13,879 nt of DNA from Bacteroidales bacterium (GCA_900769785.1 CAAGHV010000156.1:1-13879), one strand, 5' to 3'; numbered from the stretch's first letter, positions 7,011-13,879 are shown. Notes: generated by a model from the letters alone, not told the origin. Program-made: numbers and translations.

Positions 7011-7580
7011 ATGAAAGTACCATTCAAACCCGGAACCCTTATTTACCCACTACCAGCCCTAATGGTAAGCTGCGGCGACAATCCCGAAAACTATAATATA
7101 ATAACAGTAGGCTGGACAGGAACCATATGCTCAGACCCACCTATGTGCTATATATCAGTAAGAAAAGAACGGTATTCACACAAAATAATAATGGACAGCG
7201 GCGAATTTGTACTAAACCTTACCACCGAAGCCTTGGCCAAAGCAACAGACTGGTGCGGAGTGCGTTCAGGAAAAGACCACAACAAATTCAAAGAGATGCA
7301 CCTAACTCCGGAAAAAGGTCAGATAGTGAAAGCTCCACTAATAGCCGAATCGCCATTGAACATCGAATGCAAAGTAGTGGAAGTGAAAGAGCTTGGCTCG
7401 CACGATATGTTCATTGCAAACGTAGTAGCCGTAAACGCCGATGAGAAACTTATAGACAAAACCACAGGAGCATTCCAACTAAACCACGCTCAACCACTAG
7501 CCTATTCACATGGCAAATACTACGGTTTGGGCGAAAAAATAGGTTCATTTGGTTTCTCTGTAGCAAAACGTAAAAAATAA
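7011..7580 (+). CDS. Flavin reductase family protein (FMN-binding split barrel)
   Basis: A 189-residue cytoplasmic protein of the flavin reductase-like/flavoredoxin family, which binds FMN and transfers electrons to flavin or to partner proteins. The start KPGTLIYPLPALMVSCGD, the block NIITVGWTGTICSDPPMCYISVRKERYSHKII split over residues 29-60, and the later GEFVLNLTTE and KDHNKFKEM are characteristic of the flavoredoxin-like branch. Size fits the family. There is no haem, NADPH-specific or oxygenase domain that would define the physiological partner. The start has an A-rich leader (CCAACAAT). hemW follows after 17 bp, so the two are probably co-transcribed. Confidence 0.88.
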   Translation: MKVPFKPGTLIYPLPALMVSCGDNPENYNIITVGWTGTICSDPPMCYISVRKERYSHKIIMDSGEFVLNLTTEALAKATDWCGVRSGKDHNKFKEMHLTPEKGQIVKAPLIAESPLNIECKVVEVKELGSHDMFIANVVAVNADEKLIDKTTGAFQLNHAQPLAYSHGKYYGLGEKIGSFGFSVAKRKK

Positions 7581-7597
7581 ATACTTCAGCTAGCAGC

Positions 7598-8716
7598 ATG
7601 ATATACATACATATACCATATTGCAAACAACGTTGTATATATTGCGGATTTTATTCAACAGCAGCAGGTAATGTAAGCGATAGTTACATAAATGCAATAT
7701 GCAATGAATTAAAGATACGTGCCGATTATCTTACAAACAAACAGATACAAACCATATACTTTGGAGGTGGAACTCCGTCACTACTAACAATAGAACAACT
7801 ACACAAAATAAAAAACACCATAACAGAACTCTTTGATCTATCAAAATTAAAGGAAGTAACACTCGAAGGTAATCCCGAACAACTTACAAAACAATACCTA
7901 ACCAACCTCCGAAACACAAACTTTATAAATAGGCTAAGCATAGGAGTACAATCGTTTGACAACAGCGACTTAAAACTTCTAAACAGACGACACAACTGCA
8001 CCGACGCCATAAACGCCACAAAGAATGCCCAGAAAGTAGGTTTCGACAATATAAGCCTCGACCTAATATATGGTATTCCGGGCTTGACAAACAGCCAATG
8101 GATAGAAAACCTAAACATTATAGCCAGCCTGAACATTCAACACTTATCGTGCTATGCCCTTACCGTAGAAGACAACACGATGCTGAAAACCCTTATAACC
8201 AAAGACAAGATCCCCCCTTCCGATGAAGACCAAACATTGCAACACTACGAAAGTCTTATAGACTGGTGCCATAAAAATAATTTCACTCAATATGAAATAT
8301 CCAACTTCTGCTGCGAGGGATACGAAGCCAAACACAACAGCCGATATTGGGATAACACCTCCTACTTAGGCATAGGAGCAGCAGCCCATTCCTACAATGG
8401 AATATCACGGCAATGGAACATCAGCAATATAGAAACCTATATCAAAAGCATAAACAGCGGTATAGTACCATCTACTATCGAAAACCTTTCGAACGAAGAC
8501 TGTTTCAACGAATACCTAATGACAGCCCTGCGTACAAGAAGAGGATTGGAAACAGAGTATCTAACTAGCCGACACCCCAAACTATGGAAGGCTACCGAAC
8601 CCAAACTATCGACATACATCAACAAAGGGTTAATGGAACAAACCCACAAAGGCTACCACCTAAACCACAATGGAATGCTACAGGCCGATGCAATAGCCGC
8701 CGAATTATTTATGTAA
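7598..8716 (+). CDS. hemW: Radical SAM family haem chaperone HemW
   Basis: A 372-residue radical SAM protein. The [4Fe-4S] cysteines are in CKQRCIYCGF (Cys9, Cys13, Cys16), right at the N-terminus. SAM-binding features follow: GGGTPSLL (56-63), the EGNPE motif near 90 and RLSIGVQSFD near 112. HemW-type proteins are often annotated as oxygen-independent coproporphyrinogen III oxidase, but they lack the extended N-terminus of true HemN and act as haem-insertion chaperones (family knowledge). Length and the immediate N-terminal cluster place this one with HemW. The coding strand is strikingly A- and C-rich. The gene ends 41 bp before the hairpin that also terminates the convergent alaS. Confidence 0.92.
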   Translation: MIYIHIPYCKQRCIYCGFYSTAAGNVSDSYINAICNELKIRADYLTNKQIQTIYFGGGTPSLLTIEQLHKIKNTITELFDLSKLKEVTLEGNPEQLTKQYLTNLRNTNFINRLSIGVQSFDNSDLKLLNRRHNCTDAINATKNAQKVGFDNISLDLIYGIPGLTNSQWIENLNIIASLNIQHLSCYALTVEDNTMLKTLITKDKIPPSDEDQTLQHYESLIDWCHKNNFTQYEISNFCCEGYEAKHNSRYWDNTSYLGIGAAAHSYNGISRQWNISNIETYIKSINSGIVPSTIENLSNEDCFNEYLMTALRTRRGLETEYLTSRHPKLWKATEPKLSTYINKGLMEQTHKGYHLNHNGMLQADAIAAELFM

Positions 8717-8750
8717 GATTTACATCCGTTGCAGATTAGATTTTTTATAT

Positions 8751-8793
8751 AAAAACAAAGGCTGCAGTACTTATCTTCAAATACTGCAGCCTT
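8751..8793 (-). terminator. Terminator hairpin of alaS, possibly shared with hemW
   Basis: A 12-bp perfect stem pairs AAGGCTGCAGTA (8758-8769) with TACTGCAGCCTT (8782-8793) around a 12-base loop. On the minus strand it is followed by TTTGTTTTT, a good U-tract, so it mainly serves alaS. On the plus strand only AATATAT follows, so termination of hemW there is weaker. The nearby TTTTTATATAAAAA (8742-8755) is an additional palindrome. Confidence 0.8.
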
Positions 8794-8814
8794 AATATAT
8801 GTTTGCTCAAAGAA

Positions 8815-11415
8815 CTATTCTTCAATAATACTTTTTGCTACTTCCATTGCTTTATCCACACCGACTGTATTTTTGCCGCCGGCTGTTGCAAAAAACGGTT
8901 GTCCACCACCGCCACCTTGCATTTCTTTTCCGGCTTGGCGTACTATGTTGGAAGCGTTCTTTCCTGCATCCACACGGTTCTGCCCCAACACCACCAACAG
9001 CGATGGTTTGTCGCCAAAGGTACTACCAAGTACCATGGCCATATCGGCATTGTCGGTACGCAAAGAGAGCAACATATCTTTAAGCATATTCAAATCCATA
9101 TCCAATTTCTCTACCACAAGATTACCCGATTGTACCAACTTGTCGGCAAATGTTTTCTTCATAGCCATGGCTTGCTCTTGCTGATATTTGGCTATATCCT
9201 TTTGCAAAGCCGAGTTTTCGTCCATAAGTTTTTGAATGGCAGCCACCATATCTTTGGGATTCTTCATCAGTTCCTTCAAAGCATCTATTTGGTCTTGCAT
9301 TGCGTTGGCATAGTTTTCGACTTCTACACCTGTAACGGCCTCTATACGACGCATACCCGAAGCTATTGCAGACTCAGCAACTATGCGAAAACTACCTATA
9401 TTACCCGTTGCACTTACGTGGGTTCCGCCACAGAACTCTACAGAATCGGCGTATTTAACCACACGCACCACCTCACCATACTTCTCGCCAAACAAGGCCA
9501 TAGCTCCCAACTTTTGGGCTTCGGCTATAGGCATGGCACGATGTTCTTCCAAAGCAATGTTACGACGAATATCTTCGTTTACAAGGCGTTCCACCTGACG
9601 AATTTCGTCGTGTGATAGTTTGGCAAAGTGCGAAAAGTCGAAACGAAGCCTCATGTCGTCCACACTAGAGCCTTTTTGTTCTACATGAGTTCCTAGCACG
9701 GTACGTAGTGCTTTATGAAGAAGGTGTGTAGCAGTATGATTGTTTTCGGTACGGCGTCGCTTGCTTTCGTCCACCATTGCCACGAAAGTTGTCGAAGTAT
9801 CGGCAGGTAATGTTTCTACAAGATGCACTATTAAATTATTCTCTTTCTTGGTATCGAACACACGAACTTTTTCGCCGCCACAAAGCAAGTATCCCTTATC
9901 ACCGGCTTGTCCACCGCCTTCGCCGTAGAAAGGAGTGCGGTCAAATACCAGCTGATAAAACTCTTTGTCTTTGGTTTTCACCTTTCGGTATTTAAGTATT
10001 TCCACGTCGGCAGTAAGAGTGTCGTAGCCTACGAACTGCTCTTCCTGACCATCGTGTACCACCACCCAATCGTCGGTATCCACGGCAGCGGCAGCACGCG
10101 AACGTTGCTTTTGCTCTTCAAGACCCTTTTGGAATCCCTGCATATCCACAGTCCAGCCATTTTCCTTAGCCATCAGTTCGGTAAGGTCGATGGGAAAACC
10201 ATAGGTATCAAACAATTCAAAGGCGAAGGCTCCGTCTATAACGTTTCCTTTGGTTTCGGCAATGTATTTTTCGAACTTCAAAATACCGTTGGAAAGGGTT
10301 CGAAGGAAGGATTGTTCTTCTTCGAGAATAATTCGTTTTATGAGGTCTTGTTGTTTTACAAGTTCTTCAAACTGTTTGCCCATTTGTTTTACAAGTGTGG
10401 GCACGAGGTCGTGGATGAATGGTTCTTTAAATCCGAGGAAAGTGTAGCCGTAGCGTACAGCACGACGAAGGATGCGGCGTATAACATATCCGGCCTTTGC
10501 GTTTGAGGGCAGCTGGCCGTCGGCAATAGAGAATGCAACGGCACGCAGGTGGTCGGCACATACACGCATTGCCACATCAGCCTTCTCGCACTTACCGTAT
10601 TCCATACCTGCCTTGCGGGCTATTTCTTGTATGATAGGCTGGAACACGTCAGTATCATAGTTACTTTGTTTACCTTGCATAACCATGCAAAGGCGTTCGA
10701 ATCCCATACCGGTGTCCACATGCTTAGCTGGCAACGGCTCCAGCGTACCATTGGCCAAGCGGTTGTATTGCATAAACACTAGGTTCCATATTTCAATTAC
10801 TTGAGGGTGGTCTTTGTTTACGAGGTCTTTGCCCAGAGTTTTTTCTTTTTCTTCTCTGGAACGTATGTCCACATGTATTTCTGAGCACGGTCCGCAGGGG
10901 CCTTGATCGCCCATTTCCCAGAAGTTATCTTTCTTGCTTCCAAGCAGTATTCGGTCTTCGGCAATATGTTGTTTCCAAAACTCGTAGGCTTCCATGTCCT
11001 TTCCCAGGCCTTCGTTTTCGTCGCCACCAAATACGGTAACGTATAGGCAGCTCTTGTCTATCTTTAGCACTTCGGTAAGGAATTCCCAACCCCATTCGAT
11101 GGCTTCTTTCTTAAAGTAATCGCCAAAAGACCAGTTGCCCAGCATTTCAAACATTGTATGATGGTAGGTATCGTGGCCCACCTCCTCAAGGTCGTTGTGC
11201 TTTCCACTTACACGCAGGCACTTTTGCGAGTCGGCTACACGTGGATACTTGGCCGGGGCGTTGCCCAAGAATATATCTTTAAACTGATTCATTCCGGCAT
11301 TTGTAAACATAAGAGTGGGGTCATTTTTTACCACCATAGGTGCCGAAGGTACAATATGATGAGCTTTGGATTCGAAAAATCTCAAAAACTCTTGGCGTAA
11401 TTCGTTTGAATTCAT
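8815..11415 (-). CDS. alaS: Alanyl-tRNA synthetase
   Basis: Charges tRNA-Ala with alanine and edits mischarged Ser/Gly; cytoplasmic. The 866-residue length is normal. The class II catalytic domain opens with LRQEFLRFFESKAHHIVPSA, with TMFEMLGNWSFGDYFK near 87-102 and motif 3 region GYVIRRILRRAVRYG near 309-323. The editing domain has the zinc ligands HTATHLLH (His560, His564) and CGGTH (Cys662, His666). A coiled-coil region (about 705-760) leads to the C-Ala domain with the glycine run GGGGGQP (834-840). It is complete with no frameshift. The start is preceded by ATATACAACA, identical to the rluD leader. It is transcribed divergently from the HU-like gene across the 488-bp palindromic region. 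Confidence 0.98.
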   Translation of the reverse strand: MNSNELRQEFLRFFESKAHHIVPSAPMVVKNDPTLMFTNAGMNQFKDIFLGNAPAKYPRVADSQKCLRVSGKHNDLEEVGHDTYHHTMFEMLGNWSFGDYFKKEAIEWGWEFLTEVLKIDKSCLYVTVFGGDENEGLGKDMEAYEFWKQHIAEDRILLGSKKDNFWEMGDQGPCGPCSEIHVDIRSREEKEKTLGKDLVNKDHPQVIEIWNLVFMQYNRLANGTLEPLPAKHVDTGMGFERLCMVMQGKQSNYDTDVFQPIIQEIARKAGMEYGKCEKADVAMRVCADHLRAVAFSIADGQLPSNAKAGYVIRRILRRAVRYGYTFLGFKEPFIHDLVPTLVKQMGKQFEELVKQQDLIKRIILEEEQSFLRTLSNGILKFEKYIAETKGNVIDGAFAFELFDTYGFPIDLTELMAKENGWTVDMQGFQKGLEEQKQRSRAAAAVDTDDWVVVHDGQEEQFVGYDTLTADVEILKYRKVKTKDKEFYQLVFDRTPFYGEGGGQAGDKGYLLCGGEKVRVFDTKKENNLIVHLVETLPADTSTTFVAMVDESKRRRTENNHTATHLLHKALRTVLGTHVEQKGSSVDDMRLRFDFSHFAKLSHDEIRQVERLVNEDIRRNIALEEHRAMPIAEAQKLGAMALFGEKYGEVVRVVKYADSVEFCGGTHVSATGNIGSFRIVAESAIASGMRRIEAVTGVEVENYANAMQDQIDALKELMKNPKDMVAAIQKLMDENSALQKDIAKYQQEQAMAMKKTFADKLVQSGNLVVEKLDMDLNMLKDMLLSLRTDNADMAMVLGSTFGDKPSLLVVLGQNRVDAGKNASNIVRQAGKEMQGGGGGQPFFATAGGKNTVGVDKAMEVAKSIIEE

Positions 11416-11493
11416 TGTTGTATATGTGTATTTATTTTTATCAAAATATGTCAGACGATAATAACTCTTTTTTATACATTTTATTATATATTG

Positions 11494-11581
11494 CCGACGA
11501 TATTTTTCCGCTGTGGCGTGAAATATTTTCCGCCAAGGTAAGAAATGTTTTCCATTGCCGTTAGAAAACTTTTCTATCCCC
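11494..11581 (+). repeat. Left 22-bp-period repeat array (TTTTC motif)
   Basis: Four tandem 22-bp units begin at 11494, 11516, 11538 and 11560. Each carries TTTTC at the same place (11504, 11526, 11548, 11570); the first two share TTTTCCGC. The last three have the partial dyad GAAAnnTTTTC. A half unit (GTTAGAAATATAG) follows at 11582, and TATTCTATC at 11636-11644 keeps the same phase, like a decayed copy of TTTTCTATC. Confidence 0.65.
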
Positions 11582-11594
11582 GTTAGAAATATAG
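11559..11594 (+). repeat. Left arm of 36-bp inverted repeat
   Basis: CGTTAGAAAACTTTTC, six variable bases, then CGTTAGAAATATAG. The reverse complement of 11820-11855 is identical at both conserved blocks (16 and 14 bp), and differs at four of the six bases between them. Confidence 0.85.
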
Positions 11595-11666
11595 TGCTGC
11601 ATATATTTTAACTATGATTACAGACATGTTTTAAATATTCTATCATCTATATTTAATATATAGTTT

Positions 11667-11747
11667 GCTTATGCCATAAGCGCGATATGCTTACGCCGTA
11701 ATTATATACCACTTATGCCGTAAGAGAAATTTGCTTATGGCATAAGA
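11667..11747. repeat. Four 15-bp dyads repeated exactly every 22 bp
   Basis: The units are GCTTATGCCATAAGC (11667-11681), GCTTACGCCGTAATT (11689-11703), ACTTATGCCGTAAGA (11711-11725) and GCTTATGGCATAAGA (11733-11747). Each is a dyad of 5-7-bp arms around one central base; the centres are 11674, 11696, 11718 and 11740. The 7-bp spacers are unrelated in sequence. Substitutions in unit 2 (TTACG/CGTAA) keep the symmetry, which suggests selection for a dimer-binding site. The array is centred on 11707. Confidence 0.85.
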
Positions 11748-11778
11748 TTATTATATTTCAAATAGGTCGAATACTATA

Positions 11779-11800
11779 ATAATAACATGTACGTTATTAT
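11779..11800. repeat. 8-bp inverted repeat with ATGTAC loop
   Basis: ATAATAAC (11779-11786) pairs with GTTATTAT (11793-11800) around ATGTAC. It lies in the right arm of the large palindrome; its AACATGT at 11784-11790 mirrors ACATGTT at 11624-11630. Confidence 0.5.
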
Positions 11801-11819
11801 ATATATAATATGTTAAAGA

Positions 11820-11855
11820 CTATATTTCTAACGCAAATGGAAAAGTTTTCTAACG
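11820..11855 (-). repeat. Right arm of 36-bp inverted repeat
   Basis: CTATATTTCTAACG, six variable bases, then GAAAAGTTTTCTAACG, the inverted counterpart of 11559-11594 (32 of 36 matches). Confidence 0.85.
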
Positions 11856-11898
11856 TGAATTGAAAAATATTTTAATGTAAATAAAAAATCAAACTTAC
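11833..11898 (-). repeat. Right 22-bp-period repeat array (GAAAA motif)
   Basis: Three units of 22 bp at 11833, 11855 and 11877 are in inverted orientation to the left array. GAAAA occurs at 11840 and 11862, and AAAAA at 11884. The third unit is weak. The array ends 5 bp before the HU-like start codon. Confidence 0.55.
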
Positions 11899-11903
11899 AG
11901 TCT

Positions 11904-12350
11904 ATGGCAATAGGATATATCAAGAAGCAACAAAAGCTTCACAATGGCAGCGAGGTAAAGGAAGTATTCCTTGCAAAGGTGAGTTACGGCAATTATGTAA
12001 ATACCGAGTTGTTGGCCAGCGAGGTTTCGAAGCGAGGATCTGTTTCGGCAGCCACGGTGATGATGGTACTTCGAGAGGTAGAGGAATGCATGTCGGAACA
12101 TCTGGTTTCGGGCGATGTGGTCAAGCTCGACTCGATAGGCACCTTTGCTCCTACCATTACTGCCAAGGCTCAGGACTCGGCCAAGAAGGTGAACCAATTT
12201 TCGATAACGAAAACGGGGGTGCTGTTTCGCCCCTCGAAGCGGCTGAAAGAGGCAATACGCGATGCGGGTGTAAAGCTTGCCGACAAAAGCATTTATAAGG
12301 CCGATACCCACGCTATGGGCAAAAAGCCTAAAACCGGCGAGGAACAATAA
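11904..12350 (+). CDS. HU-related DNA-binding protein (HU_HIG / long HU type)
   Basis: A 148-residue basic protein with an HU/IHF-like core: a helical N-terminal part with VNTELLASEVSKRGSVSAATVMMVLREVEECMSE (about 32-66, read in segments), then the beta-arm region SGDVVKLDSIGTFAPTITAK (about 69-88). Compared with HU (about 90 residues) it has an N-terminal extension (MAIGYIKKQQKLHNGSEVKE) and a Lys-rich C-terminal tail. This matches the longer HU-related family of Bacteroidales, often present in many paralogues. It probably bends or coats DNA. It is encoded directly after the palindromic repeat region, so it is a candidate ligand or target of that region (inference). Its coding strand is G-rich, unlike panC and hemW. 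panC downstream has its own promoter. Confidence 0.88.
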   Translation: MAIGYIKKQQKLHNGSEVKEVFLAKVSYGNYVNTELLASEVSKRGSVSAATVMMVLREVEECMSEHLVSGDVVKLDSIGTFAPTITAKAQDSAKKVNQFSITKTGVLFRPSKRLKEAIRDAGVKLADKSIYKADTHAMGKKPKTGEEQ

Positions 12351-12386
12351 TTTGTTGAAATGGTATGTATATTAAAATAATTTGCG

Positions 12387-12394
12387 TACTTTTG
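12387..12394 (+). promoter_or_regulatory. Candidate panC promoter -7 box
   Basis: TACTTTTG matches TAnnTTTG fully. Transcription would begin near 12400, only about 9 bp before the upstream ATG at 12409 but about 85 bp before the ATG at 12484. This favours the latter as the start of panC. No -33 box at normal spacing. Confidence 0.45.
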
Positions 12395-12483
12395 CCATCT
12401 GATAAGCAATGAAAAAGCTACGGCAAAACATATTGCAAACAATTATTTTTCAAACATTAAGACACAACAAGATATTAAACAAC

Positions 12484-13326
12484 ATGGAAGTATTTACTAA
12501 AATAGCCGACCTAAAAGCAACGATAAACCGCCACAAAACTAACGGCAAAACAGTGGGACTTGTACCTACAATGGGAGCTTTGCACGAGGGACACCTCTCG
12601 CTTATACGCACCGCCAAAGAGCATTGCGACGTGGTAGTGGTAAGTATATTTGTGAACCCCATCCAATTTAACAACCCCGACGACCTACGCACCTACCCTC
12701 GCACCCTCGAAGCCGACTGCGAAAAGCTGCAAACCGTGGGCTGCGACATGGTTTTGGCCCCATCGGTAGAAGAAATGTATCCCGAGCCGGTAAAGGAAAC
12801 ATATAACTTTGGCGAGCTAGAAACTGTTATGGAAGGACCTCAACGTCCGGGGCACTTTTCGGGAGTAGCCGTAGTGGTACGCCGACTGTTTGAGATAGTA
12901 GAGCCTACCAAAGCCTTCTTTGGCGAAAAAGATTTTCAGCAGCTGGCCATCATCCGCCGACTGGTAGAGCAGCTAAGTCTTCCCTTGGAGATAGTTCCTT
13001 GCCCCATAGTTCGAGCCAACGACGGACTGGCACTAAGTAGCCGCAACATGCGTCTTTCGGCCGAGGCACGCCGTATAGCACCGCAAATATATGCCACCTT
13101 GAAAGAAGCTGTATCCAAAAGCGAAACTCAATGCATCGATGATGTGAAACATTATGTGATAGACACTCTAAAAAGCCTGACGGTATTCGACCCCGAATAC
13201 TTCGAGATAGTGAACGACACCACCCTGCAACCCATCGCCAATTGGAGTGAAGCCCGCGGCGTAGTAGGCTGCATTGCAGTATGGCTTGACGGTGTACGCC
13301 TTATAGATGTAATACGTTTCAGATAA
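12484..13326 (+). CDS. panC: Pantothenate synthetase (pantoate--beta-alanine ligase)
   Basis: Joins pantoate and beta-alanine using ATP to give pantothenate, the precursor of coenzyme A; cytoplasmic. From the ATG at 12484 the protein has 280 residues, the usual length. It shows VPTMGALHEGHLSLI (27-41) with the ATP-binding HxGH (His34, His37), FVNPIQFN (56-63), GHFSGVAVVV (123-132), FFGEKDFQQ (145-153) and LSSRN (184-188). An in-frame ATG at 12409 would add 25 residues with no counterpart in the family (MKKLRQNILQ...), so the internal start is preferred. The coding strand is C-rich. The gene ends 42 bp before the lipoprotein gene, with no terminator between, so the two may share a transcript. 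Confidence 0.95.
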   Translation: MEVFTKIADLKATINRHKTNGKTVGLVPTMGALHEGHLSLIRTAKEHCDVVVVSIFVNPIQFNNPDDLRTYPRTLEADCEKLQTVGCDMVLAPSVEEMYPEPVKETYNFGELETVMEGPQRPGHFSGVAVVVRRLFEIVEPTKAFFGEKDFQQLAIIRRLVEQLSLPLEIVPCPIVRANDGLALSSRNMRLSAEARRIAPQIYATLKEAVSKSETQCIDDVKHYVIDTLKSLTVFDPEYFEIVNDTTLQPIANWSEARGVVGCIAVWLDGVRLIDVIRFR

Positions 13327-13368
13327 AAAGATAAAGAACTCTGATAACAACATAATAAAATTACCATT

Positions 13369-13872
13369 ATGAAGAAAGCACTATTAGCCATTGCCACAAT
13401 AGTACTTATAGCATTGGCATCATCGTGCAAGAACGAAATGTTCCTTGCCAAGAAATTGGAAAAGTTACCTACCAATGTAATAACTCCTGCCGACCTGCGC
13501 AAGAACTACAACATCGAAACGACTGCAGTAGAAAAACTATATCCTAGCGGACTCGAGTCGTTTGGCGATACCATTCCCCAAGCCTACCTCGACGAGTGGA
13601 CACGATTCCTAATGGACATGGGCAAGGCCTTGGAAAAAGCAGGCCTCGAAAGAGAGAAAGATTATCGTTTATGGCTCCGTGGCCACTACTCTGCCGACGG
13701 AAGTGTTGAATATTTCTTCTACAACTTCTTGGGGCAAGACATGCCATCACCCGAATGGGAAGCCCAATTCCAAGAAGTGATCAAAGAATATATTAAAACA
13801 TTCCGTTTCAATTATCCTATCAACCGTAAGTTTTCGCAATGCGGAAGTGCAATACTTCAAGCAACAAAATAA
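13369..13872 (+). CDS. Small predicted lipoprotein, function unknown
   Basis: A 167-residue protein with a lipoprotein signal: Met-Lys-Lys, a hydrophobic core (ALLAIATIVLIAL) and ASSC with the modified cysteine at residue 20. The mature part is mixed alpha/beta with TIPQAYLDEWTRFLMDMGKALEKAG (segments about 67-91) and a GHYSADGSVEYFFYNFLG stretch (about 105-122). The end FNYPINRKFSQCGSAIL is rich in aromatic residues and loosely resembles periplasmic TonB-like C-terminal regions, but I do not assign a family. After the cysteine comes KNEM, which is not a clear surface-export signal. It is complete: stop at 13870-13872, 7 bp before the window end. Probably in the envelope; possibly co-transcribed with panC. 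Confidence 0.8.
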   Translation: MKKALLAIATIVLIALASSCKNEMFLAKKLEKLPTNVITPADLRKNYNIETTAVEKLYPSGLESFGDTIPQAYLDEWTRFLMDMGKALEKAGLEREKDYRLWLRGHYSADGSVEYFFYNFLGQDMPSPEWEAQFQEVIKEYIKTFRFNYPINRKFSQCGSAILQATK

Positions 13873-13879
13873 CATTGAA

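Larger units (their letters stand above)
11416..11903. other. 488-bp non-coding divergent region built as a giant imperfect palindrome
   Basis: No credible gene on either strand. The segment 11559-11855 is symmetric about base 11707. A hand alignment without gaps gives 102 matches in 148 positions between the left arm and the reverse complement of the right arm: 32 of 36 in the outer block, 44 of 72 in the middle block and 26 of 40 in the central block. It contains two kinds of 22-bp-period repeats, listed separately. The divergent promoters of alaS and the HU-like gene should lie here, but no full TAnnTTTG box was found; TATATTTC at 11821-11828 is one base short. Function is unknown. Confidence 0.75.

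Noticed and set aside
8803..10506. Several long open frames antisense to alaS (up to 270 residues)
   Set aside because: All lie inside alaS, have Cys/His/Phe-rich composition without motifs, and overlap its conserved editing and C-Ala domains.
11667..11747. 22-bp-spaced repeats read as a CRISPR array
   Set aside because: Repeats are only 15 bp with 7-bp spacers, each repeat is itself a dyad, and no cas gene is present.
11667..11747. TTATGCCATAA dyads read as DnaA boxes
   Set aside because: Only the first six bases fit TTATNC; the ACA end is missing in every unit on both strands.
11775..11780. TATAAT resembling a sigma-70 -10 box
   Set aside because: Bacteroidota primary promoters use TAnnTTTG; TATAAT is expected by chance in such AT-rich DNA and has no partner -35/-33.

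Overview
The window looks like chromosomal DNA of an AT-rich Bacteroidota, most likely Bacteroidales. The evidence is: two proteins with type IX secretion (T9SS) C-terminal sorting domains, a long HU-related protein of the HU_HIG type, TAnnTTTG-type promoter -7 boxes, and A-rich gene leaders that mostly lack Shine-Dalgarno sequences. Most genes are housekeeping genes. No rRNA, tRNA, CRISPR array, insertion sequence or prophage gene is visible.

Layout. 1-393 is the 3' end of a secreted repeat protein, which converges on a minus-strand cluster across a shared terminator (401-442). That cluster, read from 4462 down to 500, encodes a membrane-anchored three-PASTA protein, a secreted T9SS protein and the 23S rRNA pseudouridine synthase RluD. 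4463-5469 is about 1 kb of AT-rich non-coding DNA between the divergent PASTA and dnaA genes, with two DnaA-box matches and phased A-tracts; it is a candidate replication origin, although GC skew does not support this. dnaA follows with its own terminator, then a flavin reductase and the radical-SAM haem chaperone hemW. alaS lies on the minus strand (8815-11415). After a second large gap (11416-11903) come an HU-like gene, panC (own promoter) and a small lipoprotein gene.

The main discovery candidate is the 488-bp gap between alaS and the HU-like gene. It holds a giant imperfect palindrome centred on base 11707: 36-bp inverted arms at 11559-11594 and 11820-11855 match at 32 of 36 positions. 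Exactly in the middle sit four 15-bp dyads (consensus GCTTATGCCATAAGC) repeated every 22 bp. The distance from the outer dyad to the arm dyad centre is 105 bp on both sides. The flanks carry a second 22-bp-period array (TTTTC on the left, GAAAA on the right). This looks like a purpose-built nucleoprotein assembly site, possibly an operator, centromere-like site or remodelled element, and I cannot assign it to any known class.

Functionally, DnaA initiates replication, RluD and AlaRS serve translation, PASTA, T9SS and lipoprotein products belong to the envelope, PanC makes pantothenate, and HemW inserts haem. Apart from the likely PASTA-T9SS-RluD and flavin reductase-HemW co-transcription, the neighbours do not form one pathway.
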